Shown here one piece after another: positions 1 to 10,700 of a stretch of DNA of 64,000 nt. The translations under genes were made by a program, and so were the position numbers. Origin of the DNA: Artocarpus heterophyllus. Its lineage: Eukaryota > Streptophyta > Magnoliopsida > Rosales > Moraceae. The first letter of the stretch is position 1, and every line of letters begins with the position of its first letter. The notes beneath the pieces are model-generated. The model ran no database searches. It worked only from the letters and a program-made list of their open reading frames with translations, and was not told where the DNA came from. The stretch covers positions 16,289,836 to 16,353,835 of the forward strand of contig CM046354.1 of the NCBI GenBank assembly GCA_025403435.1, given 5' to 3'.

Positions 1-591
1 GAAGAGCCAGAAGACGACGACGATGCACTTTCGCTCTGCGATCTACCACTCCACCACGGCTTCGAAGACGACGTCGTCGCCGATGACGATCATGGCGCAG
101 ATCATGGAAATTTCGAATTCTCTACTACCAAAAGTACTAGTCCAATTCATAATTCAGACGCCAATATGCTCTTCTTCGGAAAATCCATTCTTACCAGCAC
201 CATTCCTTCTCCTCCTCCTCGTCGTTCCACCTCCGTCCGGTTGCCGAAGACCGGGAAATGCCAGTTCCCGTCGAGAGGTGTAAGCAGTAATGGGATGAAA
301 TACAACGTTTTTATAGGTGTGGCCGCCAAGTTTGATCCGCCGCGGATGGAGCTCGGCGAGATGAGGAAACGGCAGAAACGGAAGGCTCCGTCGCAGATGA
401 TTCCGGGTTTTTGCGGCGAACAACAGGTTGTAGCCGGTGGCGAGGGAGGAGCGCGTGGGAAAGGGCATGGGAATTTGCCGAGACCGTTGAGGTTTAGGTC
501 CAATTTTGCGAGCGCCTTGACTAAAATTTCATTGCTATTAGCAAAGAAAAAAACAAAAGCTTCATTTGGATGTATACGACAATACGTTTGA
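1..591 (+). CDS. Partial CDS: last 196 codons of an intronless 'LSLCDLP' family gene (copy 1)
   Basis: The reading frame is open from base 1 to a TGA at 589-591, and the gene continues off the left edge. Translation aligns throughout with the intact copy at 5651-6391: an acidic stretch followed by ALSLCDLPL, then LFFGKS, then VRLPKTGK, then YNVFIGVAAKFDPPRMEL with EMRKRQ, and a C-terminal SFGCIRQYV. It therefore lacks only about the first 20 residues of the family protein. No transmembrane segment, signal peptide or catalytic motif is visible; the protein is basic and low-complexity in its second half. Compared with copy 2 it has about 13 extra residues (SLLLAKKKTKA region, near 528-566) just before the C-terminus. 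The similarity to copy 2 runs on into the 3' flank. I do not recognise a biochemical function. Confidence 0.8.
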   Translation, partial: EEPEDDDDALSLCDLPLHHGFEDDVVADDDHGADHGNFEFSTTKSTSPIHNSDANMLFFGKSILTSTIPSPPPRRSTSVRLPKTGKCQFPSRGVSSNGMKYNVFIGVAAKFDPPRMELGEMRKRQKRKAPSQMIPGFCGEQQVVAGGEGGARGKGHGNLPRPLRFRSNFASALTKISLLLAKKKTKASFGCIRQYV

Positions 592-879
592 GCTTGGTGT
601 TTGGATCATTTTCCCACGTGATGGTCACGAGCTATTGTTCTAGCTTTGCTTTTGTATATACAATTATCATTTTTTTTTTTTTGGGTTTCAATGTTGTTGT
701 ACGTTTATTCAAACTCTAAAATATATTTTGATTCAATACTCTTGTACGTTTTTTTCAAAAACTAATAGAGGGATTCTGTGCCAACTTAGGAAGAGGAGCA
801 GAATTGATAGGATTTGCCATTGATAAACCATGAAGCTGCGATCAACAGAGTTAGTGACGACATAATTAACAGGGTAAGC
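592..879 (+). other. 3' flank of copy 1, conserved with the flank of copy 2
   Basis: The sequence after the stop codon matches the flank after the stop of the 5651-6391 gene for about 60 bases, including a palindromic CACGTG at 615-620 (6415-6420 in copy 2). This shows that the duplication which made the two copies included the 3' untranslated region. The remainder is AT-rich and I see no gene in it. Confidence 0.5.
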
Positions 880-2740
880 CTACCAGCCATGGAAATAGAT
901 TGATCCTTCTAGGCCAAAAATGTAGCCTACTTGTTGGCTATTGTTGAGGTCGGATTTTGTTCCTCATCAATCACCATATATGTGTACATTGAGAGGGATG
1001 AAGTGAGAGTTAGTATCGACCAGGACGACCAGTTAGCATGTTGACAATTTTAGTCATCAGTCGAAGGAAGACCTTTGGCGCCCATCTTGGGCAAATAAGG
1101 AAGGGCGCATCTATTCAGCCTGACGGGGCAGGGACCAGGCCCCTCATAAGGGGTGGGCCCCACCAAAGGGGACACATGTGGGGACCCCTGTGAGGGGGCC
1201 GGATTACTGCTCGATTGGGCTGAAATGTTTTTAGATAAGGAAAGATAGACTTTGGATCGTTAGAATGCCGAATCTATAATATTAAAAAACTAAAATGTAA
1301 ATCAGATCGAGTTTGGAGAGGAAGTTGCCTAATCAAATAAGGAAATAGGAGAAAGGGAAGCTCAACCAGAATCAAATATAGAAAATGCCCACTCCATGCA
1401 ATCCAATTAATCCAAGAATCAGAAAACTAGGAAGAGGAAATCACTCCCTATAAATACATGGTTATAGCCACCAATTAAGGTGACCAGATATTATATTTTC
1501 TCTCAATATTTTTTTTTCAATAATTCTATGAGATTTCCCTTCTCTCTACTTAGTACTTGCCATTCATGATGTCCACTAAGACTATAATTTTTCTTAATTA
1601 AGGCAAAACTCTTAGACCTTGCAACATAGCCTTCACATTAAAAGCGAACCATTATAAATTTACATATTCTTCTTTTTACTGACCTTTACTTGCAGGATGA
1701 ACGCCTACTCATGCAACCAATCGACTAGTCCATTTGACCGATACCTAAGAGTTGTCATTGACCCTTTTTTATTAATCTAATTGTAAAATTCACACTCTAC
1801 CACTATTGTACTTTGAAGCCATCTCTTAAAAAAGCACCTTAAAATAAAGGAACTCCTAAGTAATAAAAGGGAAAACTATTGTGGTATGTTGATGACTAAA
1901 ATTGGCATAACATTATATGCAAGGGTATATGGTGGTCAGATTCCTTGTTTTGCCTAGCTGTACCTAGTCTAGGAAAATCTATAAGAGAAGAAAAAAGGGA
2001 CACCAATATAGTGTATACCAAGGGTACTCCGATGATCAAGTCGGTGAACTGATCAGAAAGAGTAAAAGGATAGGCTCTACCTAGTCTAGGAAAATCTATA
2101 AGAGAAGAAAAAAGGGACACCAATATAGTGTATACCAAGGGTACTCCGATGATCAAGTCGGTGAACTGATCAGAAAGAGTAAAAGGATAGGCTCTACCTA
2201 GTCTAGGAAAATCTATAAGAGAAGAAAAAAGGGACACCAATATAGTGTATACCAAGGGTACTCCGATGATCAAGTCGGCGAACTGATCAGAAAGAGTAAA
2301 AGGATAGGCAAAGAAGACAAAGGATAAGTGCTCATATCTTTGTAGTGGAATTGACCATAGACTGCGTGTGGATTGGGTTTGAACATGACCCAAGTATGCA
2401 GTTGTATAGAGCATTTAAGCCAAGTGACAAGTACAATATCCCATAGGCAAGACATTCCCCTAATGGTGAGCATTGACCTGAACTGGATGTATCTTGGTCG
2501 ACCACTTTGGCTTAGTAGGCCATTTTGTGTTTGGCCTTTTTGATCACAGCTTGGCTTTCTTGCCCACCTAGTGCTTGGTTTTCTCGGCCTCCTAGTACTT
2601 AACCTTCTCGAGCTATTTGGCTTAGCCTTCTCGTTCTAGGTATGTCGGCCACTAGGTTTTTGGTCATTTAGTACACTTAGTCTTAAGGCGGTTCAGATTT
2701 TTGGATGGCCTTCTATTCACCAATTAACAAAAAAAAAAAA
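880..2740. mobile_element. Decayed LTR-retroelement-like remnant
   Basis: This stretch is less AT-rich than its surroundings and has LTR-style features: a strong TATA motif CTATAAATA (1448-1456) followed by CT-rich leader-like sequence, and a later stretch (about 2480-2690) of short recurring phrases such as CTTGGCTT and TCTCGGCC. No reverse transcriptase, integrase or gag coding sequence can be read, and no matching second LTR lies in the window. The assignment is inference from texture; boundaries are approximate. Confidence 0.3.
1961..2309. repeat. Tandem repeat, three copies of a 117-bp unit
   Basis: Units start at 1961, 2078 and 2195 with TACCTAGTCTAGGAAAATCT and are almost identical, so the array is recent. 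The period is 39 codons, so it produces a long open frame on the minus strand with a repeated peptide. I regard that frame as an artefact of the repeat, not a gene. Confidence 0.95.
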
Positions 2741-5498
2741 AACCAACCCATAACACGGTGCATTCCTAATAAATTTATTAGCTAAAGTATTCCCGCTCAA
2801 ATAAATATCAGATTTGTACTTATTAATAGTCTAACAAAGAGAGTACCATAACAAGACTTTATAAGTTGTACTAATATTAGTCCTAGTATGTATGTATTTT
2901 GTTAAGCATTATATGCTATCTTTTTCACTAGATAGAGCATAATATGTATGCATTTTGTTAAGCATTATATGATATATTTTTCATTACCTTCATCCTTTTA
3001 ATTTTAGGATAAATTTATGTCATTCTTTAAGTGCTATTAGTTTTATTCTTTTAATATTAGAGTTAATTGTAAATTTGGCCCTTGAAAAATAGAGATTGTC
3101 ATACCTTTTATCCTACAATTGAAAATAGTATAAAATTCACTCTCAAGATTGTCATAAATTATAATTTTGATACTTTGATCAATAAGACATTCCTTTTTTT
3201 TTTTTTTATGGTTTTGATCATGTGTAGCTCACTTGACCACGCACGGATCTACGCTTGTGACTGTAGGGGCACTACCTCTATTGAAAAAAAAAAAAAAAAA
3301 CTATAATAAGTATATTATATTTTTAATTGATATCGTATCAATAGCTTGACAAGTGCCCCCACTCACCCCTATTCCCTAAACTTATGCATTATTTCCTTTT
3401 TAAAATTGATGATATCACGACTTAAACTATTTATTTTTATTCAAATTTTAAGTTCTTTTCTGTTAAATCTGTCAGCAAAGATTTTGTATTATTTATTTTT
3501 TTAAAGTACACTCAAAAAGAAAAAAACGTCACTTCAAAAAAAAAAAAGAAAAAGAAAACAAACGTTTACAAGTACTAAAAAAAGGTTTATTTTTTTAAAT
3601 TAAAAATTAAAAGTTAGAAAACTTTCAATAACAAAACCCTTTCCTATCTGCACTTTAACCATTCAAAAAAAAAAAGAAATAAAAAGGATCTCCACTTTTT
3701 TATTATTATTATTTGTTTTAATAACATTCCCTTCGTATGGCATCTTCTCTCAAAAAACTATTCCCTCCGTATAACATTCCCTTGATTAAAAAACATTCAA
3801 AAGAGAAAAAAAAAAAAAAAAAAGGTTAGTTCAAGATAAACATCATCTTGACTTTTTTTGTTGTTTTTTTAATAAGATTCCTTCTGTAAATCTGATTCAT
3901 TCACCCATTATATGCTTATATAGTGATGATTGCACTCAAACTTATTTCTCATATTCCTTTCCGATTAAGAAAAAAACAACCGTATTTCTCTCTATTTCAT
4001 CTTTAAAATCCCATCTTTTTTCCTACTTTACTTGCTCATAAAATTTTTTCCATTCCTTGTTTTAATTAAGAGTGTGACTATCCCTCAAAATAACTTCATA
4101 ATAGCAACAATCATTTAAAGGTAAGTAAGTTTATATTAATTACTTAAATATTATAAGAATTCTTCTTTCTCTTGTTAGAAGATTAAGTATTATCCTTCTA
4201 GTTTTTTTCTTCTTCTTTTTCTTTAGATTTATACTACTACATAGGATACCAACAATAATTTATTATAGTCATATTAATTGTGTATATTAAAAAAGATATT
4301 TTAATGGTATTGATAAGGTTATCAAACACAACTTTTAAAGTATGAAAACCCTTCGAGTACAATTGTAATACCCTAATAAAAGTTTATTATAAAGCATATT
4401 ATAAGAAGTTTATCTTCTTCTTTTTTTTGCCTAATTCATATATAATTTTTGTCTTATTGTGCCCCCACCGAAACCAAATCCTGAATCCGGCCTTGTACTT
4501 GACTAGTTGGTGAAAGGCAATATATGAAGGGATAGTTAAGCGGAGGTTGCAACAAAGAGGAGGTGACACTTGGGTTAGAGCAAGGAAAATTTTAAGATTA
4601 TTTTAAAATTTTAAAATCTATTTTCTTTAAATTCATTATATTACCCTTTATGATGCAATCACGTGACCCATATATATTAGTAAAACCATTAAAACTAGGA
4701 AATTTTTATACGGTAGAGAAGGCAATTTTGCTCTATTGGAGAAGTATGAGTGTTTTAGCCATGGGATTAACTTTTTAATAGTTAAATACGTGACTAGAAG
4801 CAGTTTTGTATTGAGCGCCACAATTTTTAACAGGTATAGTTGCAAATCAGACTATTAAAACACATTGTTTATTGGTGTAATAAAATTGTCTTCTTCACCG
4901 TTAGAATTTCCTTTTTCACTTCAACGATGAAAGTGCCAACATTGCAACTTATCAAACAAGGGAAGCTTTATGTAACATTTTGAATTATAAAGGAGCAAAG
5001 TAAGATAATTGTATTTGTTTTTGGTGAAATTTAAAACTCAAAAAGGTCAAAATTCTAAAAAAAAAAAAAAGACATAAAAATAAAAAGTGAGTAAAGAAAT
5101 GCATTTCTTTTTTTTTTTCTTTTGTTAGTTTTATTTTTTTATGATTGGAATTTATATTTGTTCTCGTATTTTAGTTAAACTTCTAGAAGAAAACTACCCA
5201 GATTAAGCAAGAAGGAATGGGACTTAAAACGCGGTTTCCAAGCAGGTTACTGCTTCAAAATCAAAATATACTCGTTCGCGCTTCTAGAGTTCTACTACTC
5301 GTAATAAAACTAAAACTTGAGTCAAACAAGTTAAACCACCTCTCTTGCTCTCTCTAATGCAGTCAATACGATCCTCTCTTTTTTCTTTTTTTTTAAAAAC
5401 AACTCCGTTCTAGAAAAAACATCTATTTAATTTTCTCCAATAGAAGCATCCAAAACATTAGTATCTGATTCCCATCAAATTTCTCCTTAGCTTGAGAC
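2741..5498. other. AT-rich intergenic region, no gene seen
   Basis: Dominated by poly-A/poly-T runs and short AT repeats. All open frames are short and composed of low-complexity residues. I see no recognisable transposon coding sequence and no RNA gene. Confidence 0.5.
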
Positions 5499-5650
5499 AT
5501 ATATATATATATATATATACATATATGAAGTATCTTCAGCAACAACTCAATATCTTCACACCACCACATAAATACCTTCTTAATTCTCCTTCTTCTCCCT
5601 ATATCTCCTACGTACTCATCTCTCTAAGGTACAAAAAGCCATAATATTAT
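5499..5650 (+). promoter_or_regulatory. Putative promoter and 5' leader of the 5651 gene, with a (TA)n run
   Basis: A pure (AT)n run occupies 5499-5520, and a TATA-like CATAAATA lies at 5566-5573, about 80 bp before the ATG. CT-rich sequence (TTCTCCTTCTTCTCC near 5585) follows, as is common in plant leaders. The transcription start cannot be placed from sequence alone. Confidence 0.35.
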
Positions 5651-6391
5651 ATGGAAATGGAGCACAAGTACCACTTAACCACCCCAGAAATTGACCATTT
5701 TCACGAAGAACCAGAAAACGACGACGACGCGCTTTCTCTCTGCGATCTTCCACTCCATCAGGGAGGCGAAAACGACGTCCTTGAAAGAGAAGAAGAAGAA
5801 GATCATCATGACCCCATTTCACAACTTGATTTTTCAAGTACTCTTTCTGGCCCAGATGATCATGCCAATTTCGAATTCTCCACCACCAAAAGTACTACTC
5901 TTCATGATTTAGACGCCGATATCCTCTTCTTCGGGAAATCCTTTCCCAGCAGAAAAAACTCTCAAACGACGTCGTCTTTCGGTTACAACGATCTTCATCA
6001 AAAACCAACATCTCGCTCCCACCTCAGCAATAGTGCCATTCCTCCCCCTCACCGTCGTTCCAGCTCTGTCCGGCTACCGGATACCGGAAAATACCGGTCT
6101 CCGACGAGGGGTGTAAGTAGTATTGGGATGCAATACAACGTTTTTATTGGTGTGGCCGCCAAGTTTGATCCGCCGCGGATGGAGCTAAGCGAGATGAGGA
6201 AGCGGCAGAGTCGGAGGGCTCCATCGCCGATGTTTTCGGGTTTTGGCGGCGAGCAACCGGTTGTAGCTGGTGGCAAGGGAGTTGCGCCTGTGAAAGGGCA
6301 TGGGAATTTGTTGAGAGCGTTAAGGTTTAGGTCCAATCTTGGGAGAGCCTTGACCAAAGTCTCTTTTGGTTGTATACCACAATACGTTTGA
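5651..6391 (+). CDS. Intronless 246-residue protein of the 'LSLCDLP' family (copy 2)
   Basis: A single open frame of 246 codons starts at the first ATG; a second ATG follows two codons later. Blocks in order: an acidic N-terminal segment with ALSLCDLPL (about residues 27-36); an acidic EREEEEDHHD stretch (about 45-55); ILFFGKSFPS (about 90-99); a Ser/Arg-rich segment with SSSVRLPDTGKYR; the most conserved block YNVFIGVAAKFDPPRMELSEMRKRQ (about 159-183); a Gly/Val-rich stretch; and the C-terminus FGCIPQYV. There is no signal peptide or membrane helix, and the basic RKRQSRR segment could act in nuclear localisation (inference). It matches copy 1 along its length and 30112-30852 in blocks. The family is plant-type and uncharacterised as far as I can tell; I assign no function. 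Its codon pattern and conservation between copies make it a real gene. Confidence 0.85.
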   Translation: MEMEHKYHLTTPEIDHFHEEPENDDDALSLCDLPLHQGGENDVLEREEEEDHHDPISQLDFSSTLSGPDDHANFEFSTTKSTTLHDLDADILFFGKSFPSRKNSQTTSSFGYNDLHQKPTSRSHLSNSAIPPPHRRSSSVRLPDTGKYRSPTRGVSSIGMQYNVFIGVAAKFDPPRMELSEMRKRQSRRAPSPMFSGFGGEQPVVAGGKGVAPVKGHGNLLRALRFRSNLGRALTKVSFGCIPQYV

Positions 6392-6620
6392 GATTATTCT
6401 TTGGAGCATTTTCCCACGTGATGGTCATGTGATATTGTTCTAATCTTTGTTCTTGTACATAAAACATTATTATTTTTTCCACTAAAATGATACTATCATT
6501 TTTGTTTAAATATATTATTGTATTTTTATAAAATTAGCATGTACAGATTTGGATTATACATCCCATTTTCCTTTCTTTTTTTTTTTCTGCCACTCCAATA
6601 AATTTTCATAGCATCATTTA

Positions 6621-6792
6621 TAGGGTGTTTGGAAAGATGGTGGGAACCAGTGGTGAGAACCACTTTTATTGTAGCATATGAGAGTTTTACACTGTAGCAT
6701 ATATTTTTATTGTTACTGTAGCATGTGAGAGCTTTACACTGTTCATAACTGAGATTGTGGTAGAAAGTTTCCACCACTGCCAAACACCCCCT
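6621..6792 (+). mobile_element. MITE, family A (copy A1)
   Basis: An approximately 170-bp element with GGGTGTTTGG at the left end and CCAAACACCC at the right end, sharing internal phrases with other copies in the window (TTTATTGTAGCATATGAGAG, TTACTGTAGCATGTGAG, CTGTTCATAACTGAGAT). It is non-coding. The ends resemble Tourist/hAT-type MITE termini; a clean target duplication was not identified. Confidence 0.75.
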
Positions 6793-7207
6793 TAAAATGC
6801 CAACTCACACGGGCTTGGTTGTAGTCTTGTTCTTGTACTAAAAATAGTATTATTTTTTTGTTTAAATATTGTTTATAATTTTTTTAAGTAAATATTGCTC
6901 ATATTTAATCAAACTAGCAAAATACAGGAACTCAACTCAAACTAATGAGTAAATCCCCAAAAAAAATGAGTTGGTTGAGATTGAGATGAAGATATTCTAG
7001 TTGGACTGCACGCGCTCATTTGCCGGTCTAAACGTGAGTGGTTGTCACGAAACAAAAGATCTAGTCAAACAATTGAATTTAAGCAAAGAAAATTAAAGTA
7101 AAATAAAAAATGAAAGCCTTGTTCAACAATTAATCGCCCAAGTGCCAAGCCAGACGCTTGCATCATATAATTGACTAAACGGTAACCAGAAGGAAAAAGT
7201 AGCCTAC
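6793..7207. other. Intergenic, no gene seen
   Basis: AT-rich sequence between the MITE and the 5' LTR of the chromovirus. No coding or RNA gene signal. The last bases, CTAC (7204-7207), are the left target-site copy of the retrotransposon insertion. Confidence 0.5.
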
Positions 7208-7718
7208 TGTCACGCCCCACCAAGCCACGAGGAGGCTACACACTTGTCTTGGGCGTTTTTGGGGGAAAGCATAGCCCAAGTGAGATTCTAGAAGGGTCCA
7301 GACTGATCTACAACGTTCTACAGTATTCCAGGAGGTTCCAGCACAGTCTAGAAGCATCCTGATGAATCTAGCAGATCCTGGAAGACTCAAGACTGCTCTA
7401 GAACTCTCTAGAATATTTTATATCTGTAAATATCTTCCACACTTTGCTAGAACATTCTAGATAGTAAATAGTAGCCGTTAGATCGTTGTAAAGATCAATG
7501 TAATCTAGACCGTCCATTAGTTGGGAGGATGGCTATACATAGGACCATCCCCTTCATTTGTAAATCATCCAAGGAAATCAAGAAGAAAAGCCTTTCCAAA
7601 GTTCTCCTTGTTCTCTCTTGTTCCCTTGTGTTCTAGGCAAGAGTGTGAGTTAGGCTGACTTAGCATCGAGGCATTGCTAAGGCCGCACGAGTAGCTTGGA
7701 GAAAGTAAGCTCGTGACA
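7208..7718 (+). repeat. 5' LTR of the chromovirus
   Basis: A 511-bp repeat of 12433-12943. It carries several CTAGAA-type motifs. Its TATA box is changed to TATACATA (7534-7541), where the 3' LTR has TATAAATA. The other five differences between the LTRs are four transitions and one transversion. Confidence 0.97.
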
Positions 7719-7720
7719 GT

Positions 7721-7732
7721 TGGTATCAGAGC
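7721..7732 (+). other. Primer-binding site complementary to initiator tRNA-Met
   Basis: TGGTATCAGAGC begins two bases after the 5' LTR end. This is the standard plant LTR-retrotransposon primer site, matching the 3' end of initiator methionine tRNA. Confidence 0.93.
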
Positions 7733-7750
7733 GAGGCTCAGGCTGAGACA

Positions 7751-10700
7751 ATGGCTAAGAACAATGCTGCTCAAAGGGCCACGGGAGCCAACCCTTCCGA
7801 CGTGGAGGTGACGCAAGAGCGAGGCCGCGAAGAAATAGTCGACCCCAACGTTGTGGCTAAGCGGGGTCGATCTAAGGACGTGATCTCTAGTTTCGACTCA
7901 CGCCTATCTCGGGTAGAAGAGGACGTGAGTGGCGTGGAGACCCAGGTGGATGACCTAAGCCAACGGGTGGATGGCCTAGAAGCGGAGGATGCCGCTATCC
8001 ACACTGCGATCCGAGGCATGTTGCTTCAACTAGAGGAGTCCTTGCGGGCCGAAATTGAGAAGGTTCGTGAGGAGTTTGCGGGAGAGCTCACCAAAATGCG
8101 TCGAGCCCACGAGATGGAGTTGAACAGCACACTCGCACGCATTGAGGATATGCGTGGGGACTTAGCCCTTTGCAAGCGGGCATTGGCGACAGGGTCCAGT
8201 AGTAGCACCGTTGAAGCTAGGCGCATTGACGTGCCAAAGCCTAAGAGTTTCGGGGGATCACGCAATGCACGAGAGGTGGACAACTTCTTGTGGGGCCTAG
8301 ACCAATACTTTGGAGCCATGGCCATCACAGACGAGGACGCCAAGATCCAGTCTGCGGCTCTTTATCTCAATGACACAGCCATGCTGTGGTGGAGGAGAAG
8401 ACGGGGAGACATCGAAAAAGGTACGTGTACCATGACTACCTTTGATGACTTTAAAAGAGAGCTTAAAAGGCAATTTTATCCCGAGAATGCTGAGGATGAG
8501 GCTAGAGCTCGTCTGCGAAGGCTTAAACAATCAGGGTCTATTCGTGATTATGTTAAGGACTTCACTAACTTGGTACTTGAGATCCCTGATTTGTCGGACA
8601 AAGACGCACTCTTCAATTTTATGGATGGGCTCCAACAATGGGCCAAGACCGAGCTAAGGCGACGTGGGGTACAAGACCTTGCCACTGCCATAGCTGTGGC
8701 CGAAAGCCTGATTGACTATGCAAGCCAAAAGGAGTCCACCAACAAGCCGAAGGATAAGAAGGGTGGTCAAGCCAAAGGTGGGGGAGACAAAGGCGAACGC
8801 AGAGACGAGCACCGCCAAGATAACACCTCAAGGGGCAAAGACAAAGGCAAACAAAGGGACAACAAGAGTTCAAGTAGGTCCAACAACAAATGCTTCCTTT
8901 GTGATGGTCCCCACTGGGCTAGGGATTGCCCACAGAAAAGAGCTTTAAATTCGCTCCTTGCAAGTCATCAAGACGGGACGGAGTCCGATGGTGGCAACAA
9001 TGGTGCACACATGGGGTCCTTACAGCTACTCAATGTGATCCAATCTGCTCCCAAGACCCAAGCGAAAGGCCTACTCTTTGTGGACGTGTCCATTGGAGGG
9101 AAACCAACGGTAGCCATGCTTGATACAGGTGCGACCCACAACTTTATTTCAATCGAAGAAGCCCAAAGGTTAGGACTTAAGGCGACTGGTGGAGGGGGCT
9201 CCATCAAGGCAGTTAATTCAGCTGCTCGACCCATTCATGGCATAGCTCGAGGAGTTAAGACCAACGTGGGAGCCTGGTCCGGACATATGGACTTCTCCGT
9301 AGTTCCAATGGATGACTTTAGGGTCGTCCTGGGATTGGAATTCTTGGATCAAGTCAAGGCATTCCCAGTGCCATTCGCCAACAGCATGTGCATCATGGAC
9401 GGCGATAAGGCTTGTGTGGTACCGACAACAAGGACCAACAAGCAAGGCGTAAAGGTGCTCTCAGCAATGCAATTTAAGAAGGGCATCCGGAGGGACGAGG
9501 AAAGCTACTTGGCTATCCTCAAGGAGCATGATGATGAAGAACAAGGGCCACTAGAAGTCGAGCCAAGGGAGGTAGCAGCTGTCCTCGAGGAGTTCAAGGA
9601 CGTTGCACCAGCAGAGTTACCAAAGAAGCTACCACCAAGGAGGGAGGTAGACCATCAGATCGAGTTGGAACCAGGGACAAAGCCACCAGCCATGGGTGCA
9701 TATCGTATGGCACCACCAGAATTGGCGGAACTAAGAAGGCAACTCAAGGAGTTACTTGATGCAGGGTTCATCAGGCCTTCCAAAGCCCCGTTCGGCGCAC
9801 CAGTCCTGTTCCAATAGAAGAAGGATGGTTCCTTGCGCATGTGCATCGACTACAGAGCTCTCAACAAAATCACGGTAAAGAACAAATACCCCATCCCTCT
9901 GATTGCTGACCTGTTTGATCAACTAGGTCATGCCCGCTACTTCTCGAAGTTAGACCTTCGCTTGGGGTATTACCAAGTTCGCATAGCCGAAGGAGACGAA
10001 CCAAAGACCACATGTGTTACAAGGTACGGGTCTTATGAATTCTTGGTTATGCCATTTGGACTAACCAATGCACCTGCTACATTTTGTACTTTGATGAACA
10101 AGTTATTCCATCCGTATCTCGACCAATTTGTGGTCGTCTATTTGGATGACATAGTGGTGTATAGCAAGACCTTGGAAGAGCACGTGCAGCACTTGAGACA
10201 GGTGTTTAAGGTGCTACGAGACAACGAGCTATACATCAAGAAGGAGAAGTGTTCCTTTGCCAAGCCGGAGGTATCCTTCTTGGGGCACAAGATCAAGGGT
10301 GGCCAACTAATGATGGAAGATGACAAGGTGCATGCAATCCAAACTTGGGAACCACCAACCAAGGTACATGAGTTGCGATCTTTTCTTGGGCTAGTAAACT
10401 ACTACCGCCGTTTTATCAAGAGTTATTCGGCGAGGGCTGCTCCACTGACCGACCTTCTCAAGAAAAACAAAGCATGGGACTGGACAGAGAAGTGTCAAAG
10501 GGCCTTTGAAGATCTGAAGAAAGCAATCAGTGAGGAACCCGTACTCAGCCTACCCGATCACACCAAGCCATATGAGGTACACACAGATGCCTCAGACTTT
10601 GCCATAGGGGGCGTTCTTATGCAGGAAGGACACCCAATTGCATATGAAAGCCGAAAGCTTAATGAGACTGAGCGACGCTACACAGTACAAGAGAAAGAGA

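Noticed and set aside
1896..2414. Minus-strand 172-codon frame with a repeated 39-residue peptide
   Set aside because: It is created by the 117-bp tandem repeat, whose length is a multiple of three. There is no domain and no support outside the repeat.
9815..9817. Programmed TAG readthrough between Gag and Pol of the chromovirus
   Set aside because: The stop lies inside the start of the RT domain after protease, not at a Gag-Pol boundary, and a second TAG interrupts integrase. Plain nonsense mutations fit better.
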